Source: Oscillospiraceae bacterium (GTDB taxonomy: Bacteria; Bacillota; Clostridia; Oscillospirales; Ruminococcaceae). From it: a stretch of DNA of 64,000 nt. The stretch spans positions 62,001 through 126,000 of the forward strand of contig JAJQGT010000030.1 in NCBI GenBank assembly GCA_021201135.1. The letters run 5' to 3'. A program made the translations under genes and the position numbers. Shown in pieces: positions 26,848-35,709 of this stretch. Within the stretch, counting starts at the first letter, position 1. The number at the start of each line of letters is the position of its first letter. The notes under the pieces were generated by a model. The model ran no database searches. It worked only from the letters and a program-made list of their open reading frames with translations, and was not told where the DNA came from.

Positions 26848-29623
26848 TATCGAAAACCTTACACCGGAAATTCAGGAAATACCGGAGGCTCCAATAAAGC
26901 AGAAAAAGAAAATCTGGGACAATGCCTTCGGCAGATGGTTCTATCGGAACCGTTGGAATTTCCTCATCTTCTTCCTGCCTGTAGCGATTATGTATATCGT
27001 CTACGCCTGCTTCGGAGTGCACCCGTTCGGCGAGAATTCTGTTCTCGTACTCGACTTAAACGGTCAGTACGTCTCCTACTACGAGGCAATGAGAGACGCA
27101 ATCTGGGGCGACGGGTCTCTTATGTACAACTGGTCGCGCAACCTGAGCGGCGAGATGTTCGGAATCTTTGCCTACTATCTCGCAAGCCCGTTCATGTGGA
27201 TTATAATCCTCCTGCCGAGAACGATGATGTGCGGCGCTATCGAGATTATGGAGCTCGCAAAAATCGGTTGCTGTGGGCTGGCGTTCGCTTATTACCTCCG
27301 CAAATCAAAGGGCGCAAGCACCTATTGTCAGGTAATCTTTTCTGTAAGCTATGCGCTGATGACCTATATCGTCGTTGAGCTGATGAACCCGATGTGGATT
27401 GACGGAATGATTTGGCTCCCGATAATCCTATTAGGCATTGAAAGGCTCGTCGACCACGGCAAGATGCTCGGGTTCGTCCTGCCACTTACAATCATGTTTA
27501 TCTCGCATTTTTATATCGGATACATGATGGGCTTCTTCTGCGCTCTATACTTCATTTACTATATCTTCTCCCGCCCGGGACATGCCATTGCGCCGCACTG
27601 GTTCAAGGCAGGGCTCAAGTTTGCCACTTCGGCGATTATAGCCGTGCTTGCGGCGGCGGTCGTGCTGATTCCGACCTATTATTCTCTTAGCCTCGGAAAG
27701 CTTGACTTTTCCGACCCCGATTTCACCCCGACGGCACAGTTTGATATTCTTGAATTCTTATCGAAGCTCTTCTCGAACAGCTATGATACCGTCCGACCCG
27801 AAGGGCTCCCGATGATAGCTTGCGGAACGATTATAATCCTTCTGATTCCGCTATTCTTCCTGAACACGAAAATCAGCGTGAAAGAGAAAGTCGCGAATGC
27901 GGCGCTGATGTTCGCGATATTCGGAAGCATGTATGTCTCGACAATAGATATCGCATGGCACGGCTTCCAGGTTCCGAACTGGCTCCCCTACCGCTATTCG
28001 TTCACATTCTCGTTCATGATGATTATCTGCGCCTATCGGGCGTTTGAGAACCTGTCGGGAGTGTCGTTCAAGGAGATATGCCTGACGGCGTTTGCGTGGG
28101 TTGTGGTACTGATTGTAATATATCGGCAGGAATACGAGACGTTCTATCTCTTCGAAACCGTATGGTTCGGAATCCTCTGCATCGTCGTCTTCTGCACGCT
28201 TCTCTTCCTCATGAAGAAGAACCCGACAAGGGTGATGTGTATAGTACTGGCGGTGTTCATATGCCTCGAGATTTTCGAGAACTCGCTTTATACCGTTGTC
28301 TCGATTGACTATGACGTCGTTTATTCGACCTATGATTCCTATCAGGATTACTTTATAGACGGCAGGGACGTCGTCGACCAGGTTGAAGAATACGACGACG
28401 GACTGTACAGAATGGAAGCGACCTTCAAGCGCACGGTCAACGACCCCATCGGCATGGGCTACAAGGGCGTTTCGCACTCGAGCTCGACGATGAATTCCGC
28501 CGTCCTGACGCTTCTTAAGTCGCTCGGCTACGGAGTGCAGGGGCACTATTCGAAGTACACCGGTGACACTGTTCTCACGGATTCGCTCCTTGGCATCAAG
28601 TACATCATGTACGAGCCGGACGAGAAGTCGGCTTCGGTCGACCCGCAGGAGATAAACTGCCAGAACTATGAAAACTGGCTCGAGATGCCCTATGAAGGGT
28701 ATGACCTCATCATGACCGAGGAGGACACCGGCACCGACATCTCAGTCTATGAGAACCCCTATGCGCTCTCAATCGGCTATATGGCTGATTACGATATACT
28801 TGATTTAACACTTGATTCGGACGACCCGATTGCAAATCAGGAAAGCCTCTTGCAGGCGCTCCTCGGCGACCGCTCGATAAAGGTCTTCAACCGGATTTAC
28901 AGCTACACCACCGACACCTATAACGTTTCCACCGCCACGACGGGCGACCACATCTGGTACTCGACCATCGTCGACGGAAGCGACAGCTACATCGACTTCA
29001 CAATCAACGTCGACAGCTCGAACCCGATTTATGCCTTCTTCCCGACGAGCTATCAGAGGCAGTGCAACATGTGGATCAAGGCGGACTCCTGGGACGTTTC
29101 GAACTATGCGTTCCTTGATTACTTCTTCACGGGCGAGTATTACAGCATTCTTGATCTCGGAACCTACGAGGACGGCGAGACGATTCACCTTCGGATGACC
29201 CTCGCCAACAGCGAGGTGCTCTTCTCGGCGGTGCTCTTCTATGAGCTTGACATCGACGCCATGGAGGAATATATAAACGAGCTCAAGGAGAACGAGTGGA
29301 TTATCGAGGAGCACACCGACACCTACCTCTCGGGCACAGTCACCGCCGACGAAGACGGAATCCTCTTCACGACCATCCCCTATGAAGCGGGCTGGACAAT
29401 CACGGTTGACGGCGAAAAGGTTGAGCCGGTCGAGGTTCTCGATTCGCTCATCGGCATCGAGCTTTCTGAAGGCACCCACACCGTCACGATGAAGTTCTTC
29501 CCCGATTACTTCAAGCTTGGCATTGCGGTCTCCATCCTCGGCTTCTCGCTTATACTCATCATCTTCATAGTCGAGTTCAAGGGCGGCTTTATCTTCAAAA
29601 AAATTCTCGCAAAGACGAAATAA
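26837..29623 (+). CDS. YfhO family polytopic membrane glycosyltransferase
   Basis: Large GT-C type membrane protein, 928 residues. After a Lys-rich cytoplasmic tail (1-35) come about a dozen membrane helices to residue 475 with a motif-rich first outer loop (LDLNGQYVSYYEAMRDAIWGDGSLMYNWSRNLSGE near 70-105, holding acidic residues expected in the active site). A long extracytoplasmic region follows (about 480-890), and a last helix ends in a short basic tail. It probably takes the sugar from the lipid carrier made by the preceding GT2 and attaches it to a surface polymer. Confidence 0.88.
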   Translation: MTDNIENLTPEIQEIPEAPIKQKKKIWDNAFGRWFYRNRWNFLIFFLPVAIMYIVYACFGVHPFGENSVLVLDLNGQYVSYYEAMRDAIWGDGSLMYNWSRNLSGEMFGIFAYYLASPFMWIIILLPRTMMCGAIEIMELAKIGCCGLAFAYYLRKSKGASTYCQVIFSVSYALMTYIVVELMNPMWIDGMIWLPIILLGIERLVDHGKMLGFVLPLTIMFISHFYIGYMMGFFCALYFIYYIFSRPGHAIAPHWFKAGLKFATSAIIAVLAAAVVLIPTYYSLSLGKLDFSDPDFTPTAQFDILEFLSKLFSNSYDTVRPEGLPMIACGTIIILLIPLFFLNTKISVKEKVANAALMFAIFGSMYVSTIDIAWHGFQVPNWLPYRYSFTFSFMMIICAYRAFENLSGVSFKEICLTAFAWVVVLIVIYRQEYETFYLFETVWFGILCIVVFCTLLFLMKKNPTRVMCIVLAVFICLEIFENSLYTVVSIDYDVVYSTYDSYQDYFIDGRDVVDQVEEYDDGLYRMEATFKRTVNDPIGMGYKGVSHSSSTMNSAVLTLLKSLGYGVQGHYSKYTGDTVLTDSLLGIKYIMYEPDEKSASVDPQEINCQNYENWLEMPYEGYDLIMTEEDTGTDISVYENPYALSIGYMADYDILDLTLDSDDPIANQESLLQALLGDRSIKVFNRIYSYTTDTYNVSTATTGDHIWYSTIVDGSDSYIDFTINVDSSNPIYAFFPTSYQRQCNMWIKADSWDVSNYAFLDYFFTGEYYSILDLGTYEDGETIHLRMTLANSEVLFSAVLFYELDIDAMEEYINELKENEWIIEEHTDTYLSGTVTADEDGILFTTIPYEAGWTITVDGEKVEPVEVLDSLIGIELSEGTHTVTMKFFPDYFKLGIAVSILGFSLILIIFIVEFKGGFIFKKILAKTK

Positions 29624-29626
29624 CTC

Positions 29627-29655
29627 TTGACGTTTTCCCATTTCGGGAGTAAACT
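29627..29655 (+). promoter_or_regulatory. Probable promoter of the pduL-like gene
   Basis: TTGACG (29627-29632), 17-base spacer, TAAACT (29650-29655), 42 bases before the start codon. This suggests separate transcription from the YfhO gene. Confidence 0.6.
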
Positions 29656-29697
29656 TGTAAGAGGAAAATATCACCCTAAATACAGGAGGACACTGAA

Positions 29698-30273
29698 ATG
29701 AAATTTATAGTTGAAACATCGGCACGTCACGTCCATGTAACCCAAGAGGCTCTTGAGGTTCTCTTCGGCGCAGGCGCAACCCTTACGAAGAAGAAGGATC
29801 TTTCTCAGCCCGGTCAGTTCGCCAGCGAGCAGAGAGTCACCATCGTAGGTCCGAAGAAGGAGCTCCCGAACGTCTCAATCCTCGGTCCCTGCAGAAATGC
29901 GGTTCAGGTTGAGCTTTCCGCCACAGATGCAAGATCCATCGGCATCACCGCTCCCATCAGAGAGTCGGGTGACCTCGGCGGCTCAGCTCCCTGCAAGGTA
30001 GTCGGTCCCTGCGGAGAGATTGAAATTTCGGAAGGCGTCATCGTTGCGAAGAGACACATCCACCTCACTCCCGAAGATGCCGAAACCCTCGGCGTCAAGA
30101 ACGGCGACAACGTCTGGGTAAGAGTTGACACCCCCGAGAGAAGCGCAATCCTCGGCGACACCGTCTGCAGAGTAAGCTCAAGCTACGCCACCGCGATGCA
30201 CATCGACACCGACGAGTCGAACGCCATCGGAGCCCCGAGAGAGCTCTACGGCGAAATTGTCAAGGTTGACTGA
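29698..30273 (+). CDS. pduL: PduL-type phosphate acyltransferase (phosphotransacetylase)
   Basis: Interconverts acyl-CoA and acyl phosphate, most likely acetyl-CoA and acetyl phosphate. 191 residues, normal for the family, with the paired metal-binding motifs ARHVHVT (9-15) and KRHIHLTPED (near 120) of its two beta-barrel repeats. No N-terminal encapsulation peptide and no microcompartment genes nearby, so it is probably the housekeeping enzyme used in place of Pta. AGGAGG lies 8 bases upstream of the start; a terminator follows. Confidence 0.92.
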   Translation: MKFIVETSARHVHVTQEALEVLFGAGATLTKKKDLSQPGQFASEQRVTIVGPKKELPNVSILGPCRNAVQVELSATDARSIGITAPIRESGDLGGSAPCKVVGPCGEIEISEGVIVAKRHIHLTPEDAETLGVKNGDNVWVRVDTPERSAILGDTVCRVSSSYATAMHIDTDESNAIGAPRELYGEIVKVD

Positions 30274-30288
30274 TTTTATTCAAGAATT

Positions 30289-30322
30289 ATCCCCCGGTCG
30301 CAAAAAGACTGGGGGATTTTTT
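30289..30322 (+). terminator. Intrinsic terminator after pduL
   Basis: Stem ATCCCCC/GGGGGAT (30289-30295 with 30311-30317, inner pairs extending it) followed by TTTTT. Confidence 0.9.
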
Positions 30323-30365
30323 GAAACTTTCGGGGAGTTTTGGCGGGTAAGATAGTAGAGGGGGG

Positions 30366-30420
30366 AAACCCCTCCACCACCGACTTCGTCGGCGGTCCCC
30401 CTCCCCTTTCAGGGGAGGCT
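30366..30420 (+). repeat. Dispersed palindromic repeat, family B (copy 1)
   Basis: AAACCCCTCC-ACCACCGAC-TTCG-GTCGGCGGT followed by a second hairpin CTCCCCTTTCAGGGGAG. Two tandem stem-loops with UUCG and TTTC loops. The same 55-base unit is at 35574-35628 with compensating changes in the first stem, and a variant is inverted at 35663-35709. Confidence 0.8.
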
Positions 30421-30445
30421 ATAACTGCTATAGGAAGGTGACATT

Positions 30446-31333
30446 ATGAAAACCACAGTTGAAAATTTAAGCGACGCCATAGGCATGTTCAGCGACAGGA
30501 TCCTTCAGGAGGCGGATGCCTTGCGGGGCAGGAGGCGGGCGAACAAAGCCGCAATCCGATTCGTAGCGATTGCCGCCTGCGTGGCGGTGGTTGTCCTGAC
30601 GGGTGTTATGTATCTCAATCGGGATGTCGAGTTGCCCGTGGAGCCGATAGAGCCCGAAGTCACGGAAGAGCCCATCATAGAGGATGAGCCCGTAATCGAG
30701 GATGATGAGCCGATAACTGAAGACGTAATCGAGCCTGATACTACACCCACCTACGAGGACGATTCCGTCTGGGACGGAAATTACGAAGTGATGCCGGAAG
30801 TGAATATCAATACCGGCGGGGATTCAAATTACAATTTCATACAGACGACCAATTATAAAATCAATTTTACAAGCATGAGCTTTGTTACTTATGTTGGTAA
30901 GGAGGCTTTTGAGGAGTGGATATATGAACACACTTCCACAACTTTCAACTACACATCTGTAGCTGAAATGGCAAACCTCTACTCGTTGATTGTGTACTTC
31001 GACATTTCTGACGACACCGTGAGAGAAATGCTTGTAAATCTCCGTAACGGTTCGGAAGACGACCTTTCCGATGAAGAAATCGACCTTCTGCTGTCTCGTG
31101 ACAACGAGGCGATTGCGGCTTACTTTGCGGCGGATACGACTATCGTCAAGGGCGAGAATATCTACTCGCTGTACTGGATTTACTGCCACTCGATTGACGA
31201 CTATATTGCCGAGGGCATCACACAGGAGGATATTGCGGAGATTCTGCCGAAGTTCGACGAGGTCGGTATGAGCAACGCCGCTCGGCAGGCGATTACGGCG
31301 AAGCTGGAGGATTATATCAATGGGAACTATTGA
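30446..31333 (+). CDS. Membrane-anchored protein, possible anti-sigma factor (paralogue 1)
   Basis: 295 residues, family not recognised. Residues 1-37 are cytoplasmic and highly like the next gene product (LSDAIG, then ILQEADALRGR); one membrane helix follows (about 38-58). The outer part starts with an acidic proline-rich stretch full of EPVIED-type repeats (62-105) and then a globular domain unlike that of its neighbour. The gene overlaps the next by 14 bases and both precede an ECF-like sigma factor gene, the context of a membrane anti-sigma factor. Start preceded by AGGAAGGTGA. Confidence 0.65.
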   Translation: MKTTVENLSDAIGMFSDRILQEADALRGRRRANKAAIRFVAIAACVAVVVLTGVMYLNRDVELPVEPIEPEVTEEPIIEDEPVIEDDEPITEDVIEPDTTPTYEDDSVWDGNYEVMPEVNINTGGDSNYNFIQTTNYKINFTSMSFVTYVGKEAFEEWIYEHTSTTFNYTSVAEMANLYSLIVYFDISDDTVREMLVNLRNGSEDDLSDEEIDLLLSRDNEAIAAYFAADTTIVKGENIYSLYWIYCHSIDDYIAEGITQEDIAEILPKFDEVGMSNAARQAITAKLEDYINGNY

Positions 31334-32138
31334 AAAGCTTAGCGATGCGATAGGGCTTCTGAGCGATAAGATTCTTCAGGAAGCCGACGCCCTCCGAGGA
31401 CGAAAACGTGCGAATCGGGTCGCCGTGCGATGCGTGGCAATAGCCGCATGTGTATGTTTGATAGTACTTGGCGCAGTGTATCTCAGCAGAGATACCAAGT
31501 TGCCGATTGAAATCGAGCCCTACACCGTCGAGACTATCGACGACTCGGCGACAGGGATTGTCACCAATTACGAGGACCTCTGCGACTATCTCTCGGGGTA
31601 TAAGAATCTGCAATTTATAACCTTCGAGATAGTCTCGGTCTATAGTCCGGAAGAAGCTTATGAGCTCACCGGTTCGGACATCTTTACCCGGCACACGACG
31701 CTCTACTATGTCCATGTGACCTACGACTGGCTTGAGGACTGCGAGGTCGACTACTACATGAATATCGCCCATGCAGGCGATAAGGAGCAGCAGTATCTGG
31801 GGAAGCCGATGTATGAGGTCGGGATGACGTTTATGTCAGCGGTGTTCGGGAGCTCAGATACTTGGAGAGTTCCTGTCGGGGAGATGGAATATCTCTTGGT
31901 GGACGGCACGGCATATCATCTCGGCACAGAAGCATTCATCACGAGTGAATATATCCCGAGTTTGATTGAAGAGGCGAGCGAAACCTACTTCTCAGCCGAG
32001 AATAATCCGATGCTGTTCTCGTCACATGTGGATGCCGAAGCTCTGGGCGAGTTTATAAGAACCGACTGGGAAGCACGAGGCTTCCTCGACAATAATACAA
32101 ACACAACAGACGATGAAGTCGAAATTGACTATGATTAA
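31320..32138 (+). CDS. Membrane-anchored protein, possible anti-sigma factor (paralogue 2)
   Basis: 272 residues. The N-terminal 60 residues (IEKLSDAIGLLSDKILQEAD, then RGRKRANRVAVR and a membrane helix) are clearly homologous to the preceding protein, but the extracytoplasmic 205 residues are unrelated by eye. Translationally coupled to paralogue 1 by overlap, and 12 bases upstream of the sigma factor gene. Together they look like two sensors with a shared inner segment and different outer domains. Confidence 0.65.
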   Translation: MGTIEKLSDAIGLLSDKILQEADALRGRKRANRVAVRCVAIAACVCLIVLGAVYLSRDTKLPIEIEPYTVETIDDSATGIVTNYEDLCDYLSGYKNLQFITFEIVSVYSPEEAYELTGSDIFTRHTTLYYVHVTYDWLEDCEVDYYMNIAHAGDKEQQYLGKPMYEVGMTFMSAVFGSSDTWRVPVGEMEYLLVDGTAYHLGTEAFITSEYIPSLIEEASETYFSAENNPMLFSSHVDAEALGEFIRTDWEARGFLDNNTNTTDDEVEIDYD

Positions 32139-32150
32139 GGGGGACAAACC

Positions 32151-32714
32151 ATGGAAAACATCATTACTACCGACGAAGCAATCGTCAACCTTTACTGGGA
32201 CAGAAACGAGGAGGCTATCAGGATTACGCAGGAGAAGTATGAGAAGTATCTCATGAAGATTGCCTATTCGGTGCTGGGTGACATGCAGGACAGCGAGGAG
32301 AGCGTAAACGAGACGTACCTGAAGGCGTGGAACTCGATGCCGGAGCAGAGACCGAGCATACTGTCTACATATCTCGGCAAAATCACACGGCAGTATTCAA
32401 TAGATATTTATCGCAAGAGGAATCGGGAGAAGAGAAAGGGTTCTGAGTATGCGGTGTCCCTCTCGGAGCTCGAGGAATGTGTCGAGGGCGGCTCTACTCC
32501 CGAGGAGGAGCTCGACGTGAAGCTCTTGGCGGAGACTATCGAAAGCTATCTCTATACCCTCAAGAAGGACGCCCGGGTGGCGTTTGTGATGCGGTATTTC
32601 TACTCCGACACCCTCGGGGAGATAGCAAAAAGCCTCGGAATGACCGAGGCTGGGGTGAAGAGTATGTTGCACCGCACAAGGGTTGGATTGGGAAAGCGAT
32701 TGGAAGACATGTAG
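32151..32714 (+). CDS. ECF-like RNA polymerase sigma factor
   Basis: 187-residue sigma-70 family protein. Region 2 spans about 20-95 (LMKIAYSVLGDMQDSEESVNETYLKAWNSMP, then YLGKITRQYSIDIYRKR) and region 4 about 125-185 with the helix-turn-helix LGEIAKSLGMTEAGVKSMLHRTRVGL. It probably directs RNA polymerase to a small stress or envelope regulon, held in check by the membrane proteins encoded upstream, an order opposite to the usual sigma-first arrangement. Its TAG stop codon lies in the first bases of a family A repeat. Confidence 0.88.
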   Translation: MENIITTDEAIVNLYWDRNEEAIRITQEKYEKYLMKIAYSVLGDMQDSEESVNETYLKAWNSMPEQRPSILSTYLGKITRQYSIDIYRKRNREKRKGSEYAVSLSELEECVEGGSTPEEELDVKLLAETIESYLYTLKKDARVAFVMRYFYSDTLGEIAKSLGMTEAGVKSMLHRTRVGLGKRLEDM

Positions 32715-32782
32715 GGGCGGATATTATCCGCCCGCTTATGTTGCATTCCTGTGGGTTCGGGCGGATGATATCCGCCCCTACA
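32710..32782. repeat. Dispersed palindromic repeat, family A (copy 2)
   Basis: Arms TGTAGGGGCGGATATTATCC and its mirror (ending CCCCTACA) match copy 1 at 636-705 base for base over most of both arms; the 24-base centre differs. The left arm provides the stop codon of the sigma factor gene and the right arm ends 2 bases before the stop codon of recG, so it fills the whole space between two convergent genes. Confidence 0.85.
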
Positions 32783-32783
32783 G

Positions 32784-34799
32784 TTAGTTTGCATTCTCCC
32801 AAAGTTTCTCGACGTTCGCCTTAAGCCCTCTTCCCTGTTCCGTTTCAAGATAACCCGAGGCATAAATTTCTTCTGCGGATTCCCGGGCGAGTTTCAGGAT
32901 ATCGGTATCAGCGGCGATGTCGGCGATTTTGAAATCGGGGAGACCGTGCTGACGGTCGCCGAAGAAGTCGCCGGGTCCCCGCATTTCGAGGTCCAATTCG
33001 CTTATCTCGAAGCCGTCCGAGGTCGAGGCGAGGGCTTTGAGCCTCTGCTTTGAAGTCTCCGTCACGTTGTCCGTAACTAAAATGCAGTAGGACTGATATT
33101 CTCCCCTGCCGACGCGCCCACGGAGCTGATGGAGCTGACTAAGCCCGAACCTGTCGGCGTTCTCAATCATCATGACAGCCGCATTCGGGACGTCGACGCC
33201 GACCTCGACAACCGTTGTCGAGACGAGAACCTGAGTCCTGCCATCTTTGAAATCCGCCATTACTTGCTCTTTCTCGGCGGATTTCATCTTGCCATGGAGA
33301 ACCCCGACGGTATAGCCGACAAAGTCGGCTTGCCTGATTCTCTCGGCATATTCAACAACACTGTGCATGCCCTGCTCTTCGTCGATGGCGGGGCATACTA
33401 TATACGTCTGCCTGCCCTCATTCAGAAGGTTTTTGACGAAAGCGTAGGCGCGTTGCCTCAGCTTCCCCGTGACGGCGTAGGTCTCTATCTTGAGCCTGCC
33501 CTTCGGTATCTCATCAAGCACCGAGATGTCAAGCTCGCCGTAAATCATAAGTGCCAATGTCCTCGGAATCGGCGTTGCGCTCATAACGAGGCGGTGGGGG
33601 TTGATGCCCTTGCTTGCGAGGGCGTCGCGCTGATTGACGCCGAAGCGGTGCTGTTCGTCGGTGATGACGAGGGCGAGATTTTTGAATTCCGTGTCCTTCT
33701 GGAAGAGAGCGTGCGTGCCGACGGCGACGCTGTATTCGCCACTTGCAAGCCCTTCGCGGACTTTGTCTTTATCTTTTTTCGGCATTGAACCCTTCAAAAG
33801 CGCAACTTTCACTCCGAGAGGCTTCAAAAATTTCGAGAGGGTTTCGGCGTGTTGGTCAGCCAAGACCTCGGTCGGTGCCATAAGGCAGGACTGTGTGCCG
33901 TTCAGGTGGCAAAGAAGACAGCATGCCGCCGCGACAACAGTCTTTCCCGAGCCGACATCACCCATGATAAGGCGGTTCATCGGCACGTCGCGGGACATGT
34001 CGGAAACGCATTCGGTGATTGCCTTTCTCTGTGCATTGGTCAGTTCGAACGGAAGCGAACGATAGAACTCGTCGAGCGAATAATTCTGCATGACATATGG
34101 CGTCAGAGTCCTGTTGCGGTCTTTCAGCGATAGCATGCCGAGCTGAAGCGTCGTCAGCTCATCGAAGGCAAGGCGTTTGCGGGCGGGAATCACGTCCGAC
34201 TGGCTTCTCGGAAAGTGGATATATCTAAGTGCATCGTCGGTCTTCATGAGACCGGCTTTTTCTATTATTTCCGGCGGCATAACCTCGCAGGTTTCGGTAT
34301 CAAGGCATGTCAGAGCCGCCTTCATGCAGTTGCGCAAAATGTTCTCGGTCATGCCCTCAGTCAAAGGGTAAACCGGGCGGACGGTGTCGGCTTTCGAAAT
34401 CTCGACGATTTCGGGACCCGACATGGCGCGCTCGGTGAGCGTCCCGGTGACTTTCCCTATCAGGAAATAATCTTCATCAAGCTTGATTTTATCGTAAAGA
34501 AAACCCTGATTGAAAAGCGTGACGAAAATGTCGTCCTTGCCGTCGGTGAAGGTGAGCTGGAATATTTGCATGCCGCGGCGAGTATACTTGTAGGAGTGCT
34601 TTTCCGAGCAACGGCACTTGAGGATATTGACCTCGTCCAGGGTTGCATCTTCGATAGATACGGGCGACGAGAAATCGGTGTAGCTTCTCGGCAAGTGATA
34701 GAGCAAATCCCGGATTGTGTGGATACCGAGCTTCGCAAAAATCTCGGCGCGCTTCGGTCCCACGCCCTTCAGATATTTGATATCGTCCGACAGCTTCAT
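32784..34799 (-). CDS. recG: ATP-dependent DNA helicase RecG
   Basis: Branch-migration helicase that remodels stalled forks and Holliday junctions. 671 residues from the ATG at 34799 (GAGGTGA just upstream); a longer frame to 34814 lacks a site. Wedge OB domain at about 60-150; helicase motifs GDVGSGKTVVAAA near 285, motif II as DEQHRFG near 385, SATPIPRTLAL near 410, QLRGRVGRGEYQSYC near 580. Length and order are normal. Confidence 0.97.
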   Translation of the reverse strand: MKLSDDIKYLKGVGPKRAEIFAKLGIHTIRDLLYHLPRSYTDFSSPVSIEDATLDEVNILKCRCSEKHSYKYTRRGMQIFQLTFTDGKDDIFVTLFNQGFLYDKIKLDEDYFLIGKVTGTLTERAMSGPEIVEISKADTVRPVYPLTEGMTENILRNCMKAALTCLDTETCEVMPPEIIEKAGLMKTDDALRYIHFPRSQSDVIPARKRLAFDELTTLQLGMLSLKDRNRTLTPYVMQNYSLDEFYRSLPFELTNAQRKAITECVSDMSRDVPMNRLIMGDVGSGKTVVAAACCLLCHLNGTQSCLMAPTEVLADQHAETLSKFLKPLGVKVALLKGSMPKKDKDKVREGLASGEYSVAVGTHALFQKDTEFKNLALVITDEQHRFGVNQRDALASKGINPHRLVMSATPIPRTLALMIYGELDISVLDEIPKGRLKIETYAVTGKLRQRAYAFVKNLLNEGRQTYIVCPAIDEEQGMHSVVEYAERIRQADFVGYTVGVLHGKMKSAEKEQVMADFKDGRTQVLVSTTVVEVGVDVPNAAVMMIENADRFGLSQLHQLRGRVGRGEYQSYCILVTDNVTETSKQRLKALASTSDGFEISELDLEMRGPGDFFGDRQHGLPDFKIADIAADTDILKLARESAEEIYASGYLETEQGRGLKANVEKLWENAN

Positions 34800-34865
34800 A
34801 ATCTCACCTCGCATAAGTTTCTCGCTCTATTATATAAAATTCACACAGATTTTGCAAGGTGCGAG

Positions 34866-34894
34866 TTGACAATTTGTGCGAACTAGGGTAAAAT
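34866..34894 (+). promoter_or_regulatory. Promoter of the HAD hydrolase gene
   Basis: TTGACA (34866-34871), 17-base spacer, TAAAAT (34889-34894), 30 bases upstream of the start codon with AAGGAGG between. Confidence 0.8.
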
Positions 34895-34924
34895 TTAAGT
34901 ATAACAAGCATAAGGAGGATAGTT

Positions 34925-35575
34925 ATGAATTTCTACAAAGATATAAGCTGTGCTATTTTCGACCTTGACGGGACTTTGGTTGAGTCCATCAGCGCATGGC
35001 GTGAGGTCGACATCAATTTCATGAAGAGGCGCAACCTGCCCATTCCCGACGATTTCTATGACAGGGTTTCGACGCTTAATTTCTCTCAGGCGGCGGACTA
35101 TGTCATCGCCGAGTGCGGCGTTACCGACCCGAAGGAAGTTGTTATGAACGAATGGCTCGAGGAGCTCCGATATGATTATGCAAACGTGATTGAAATGGTC
35201 GCCGGTGCGAAGGAATTCATAACGAAGCTCCACGAAAGCGGCGTCAAAATCGCGCTTGCGACTGCATCCCGTCCCGAGCTGTTCAAGCCCTGCCTCGAAA
35301 GACACGGGGTCTTGGATTTATTCGATGTTTTCGTCACGACCGACGAGGTCAAGCGCAAAAAGGGCTTCCCCGACGTCTATCTCTTAGCCGCCGAAAAAGC
35401 CGGAGTGAATGACCCCACCGCCTGCGCCGTCTTCGAAGACATCTACCTCGGCTGTGTCGGCGCCAAAGCCGCAGATATGTACACCGTCGGAGTGCTCGAG
35501 GAACACTCGAGAGACGACTGGGAGAAGATGCGTGGGATTTGCGATTTGATTATTGAGGATTATACGAAGCTGTAA
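34925..35575 (+). CDS. HAD-superfamily phosphatase, beta-phosphoglucomutase/PGP-like
   Basis: 216-residue cytoplasmic HAD hydrolase. Motif I FDLDGTLVES (12-21) with nucleophile Asp13, a helical cap (about 22-85), motif II ATASRP near 118 and motif III/IV FEDIYLG near 180. Substrate not predictable; small sugar or nucleotide phosphates are usual. Stop codon TAA is the beginning of a family B repeat (TAAACCCC). Confidence 0.88.
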   Translation: MNFYKDISCAIFDLDGTLVESISAWREVDINFMKRRNLPIPDDFYDRVSTLNFSQAADYVIAECGVTDPKEVVMNEWLEELRYDYANVIEMVAGAKEFITKLHESGVKIALATASRPELFKPCLERHGVLDLFDVFVTTDEVKRKKGFPDVYLLAAEKAGVNDPTACAVFEDIYLGCVGAKAADMYTVGVLEEHSRDDWEKMRGICDLIIEDYTKL

Positions 35576-35628
35576 ACCCCTCCACCACCTACTTCGTAGG
35601 CGGTCCCCCTCCCCTTTCAGGGGAGGCT
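35574..35628 (+). repeat. Dispersed palindromic repeat, family B (copy 2)
   Basis: Same 55-base unit as at 30366-30420; the first stem reads CCTAC-TTCG-GTAGG instead of CCGAC-TTCG-GTCGG, a compensatory change that keeps the pairing. It ends in a T-run (35629-35634) and could work as a terminator for the HAD gene. Confidence 0.85.
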
Positions 35629-35662
35629 TTTTTTCTCTCAAAAGTTTGTGCAGGATACAAAA

Positions 35663-35709
35663 AGGCTCCCCTGAAAGGGGAGCTGGCGCCGAAGGCGACT
35701 GAGGGGTTT
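35663..35709 (-). repeat. Dispersed palindromic repeat, family B variant (inverted copy)
   Basis: On the minus strand AAACCCCTC-AGTCGCC-TTCG-GGCGCC then AGCTCCCCTTTCAGGGGAGC. Both hairpins are kept but the first has a different sequence from the other two copies. The TAA stop of mscL forms its edge, so this copy and the one at 35574 fill the gap between two convergent genes head to head. Confidence 0.85.

Noticed and set aside
29698-30273. Part of a propanediol or ethanolamine microcompartment
   Set aside because: No shell proteins, no other pdu or eut genes and no targeting peptide around the PduL-like gene.
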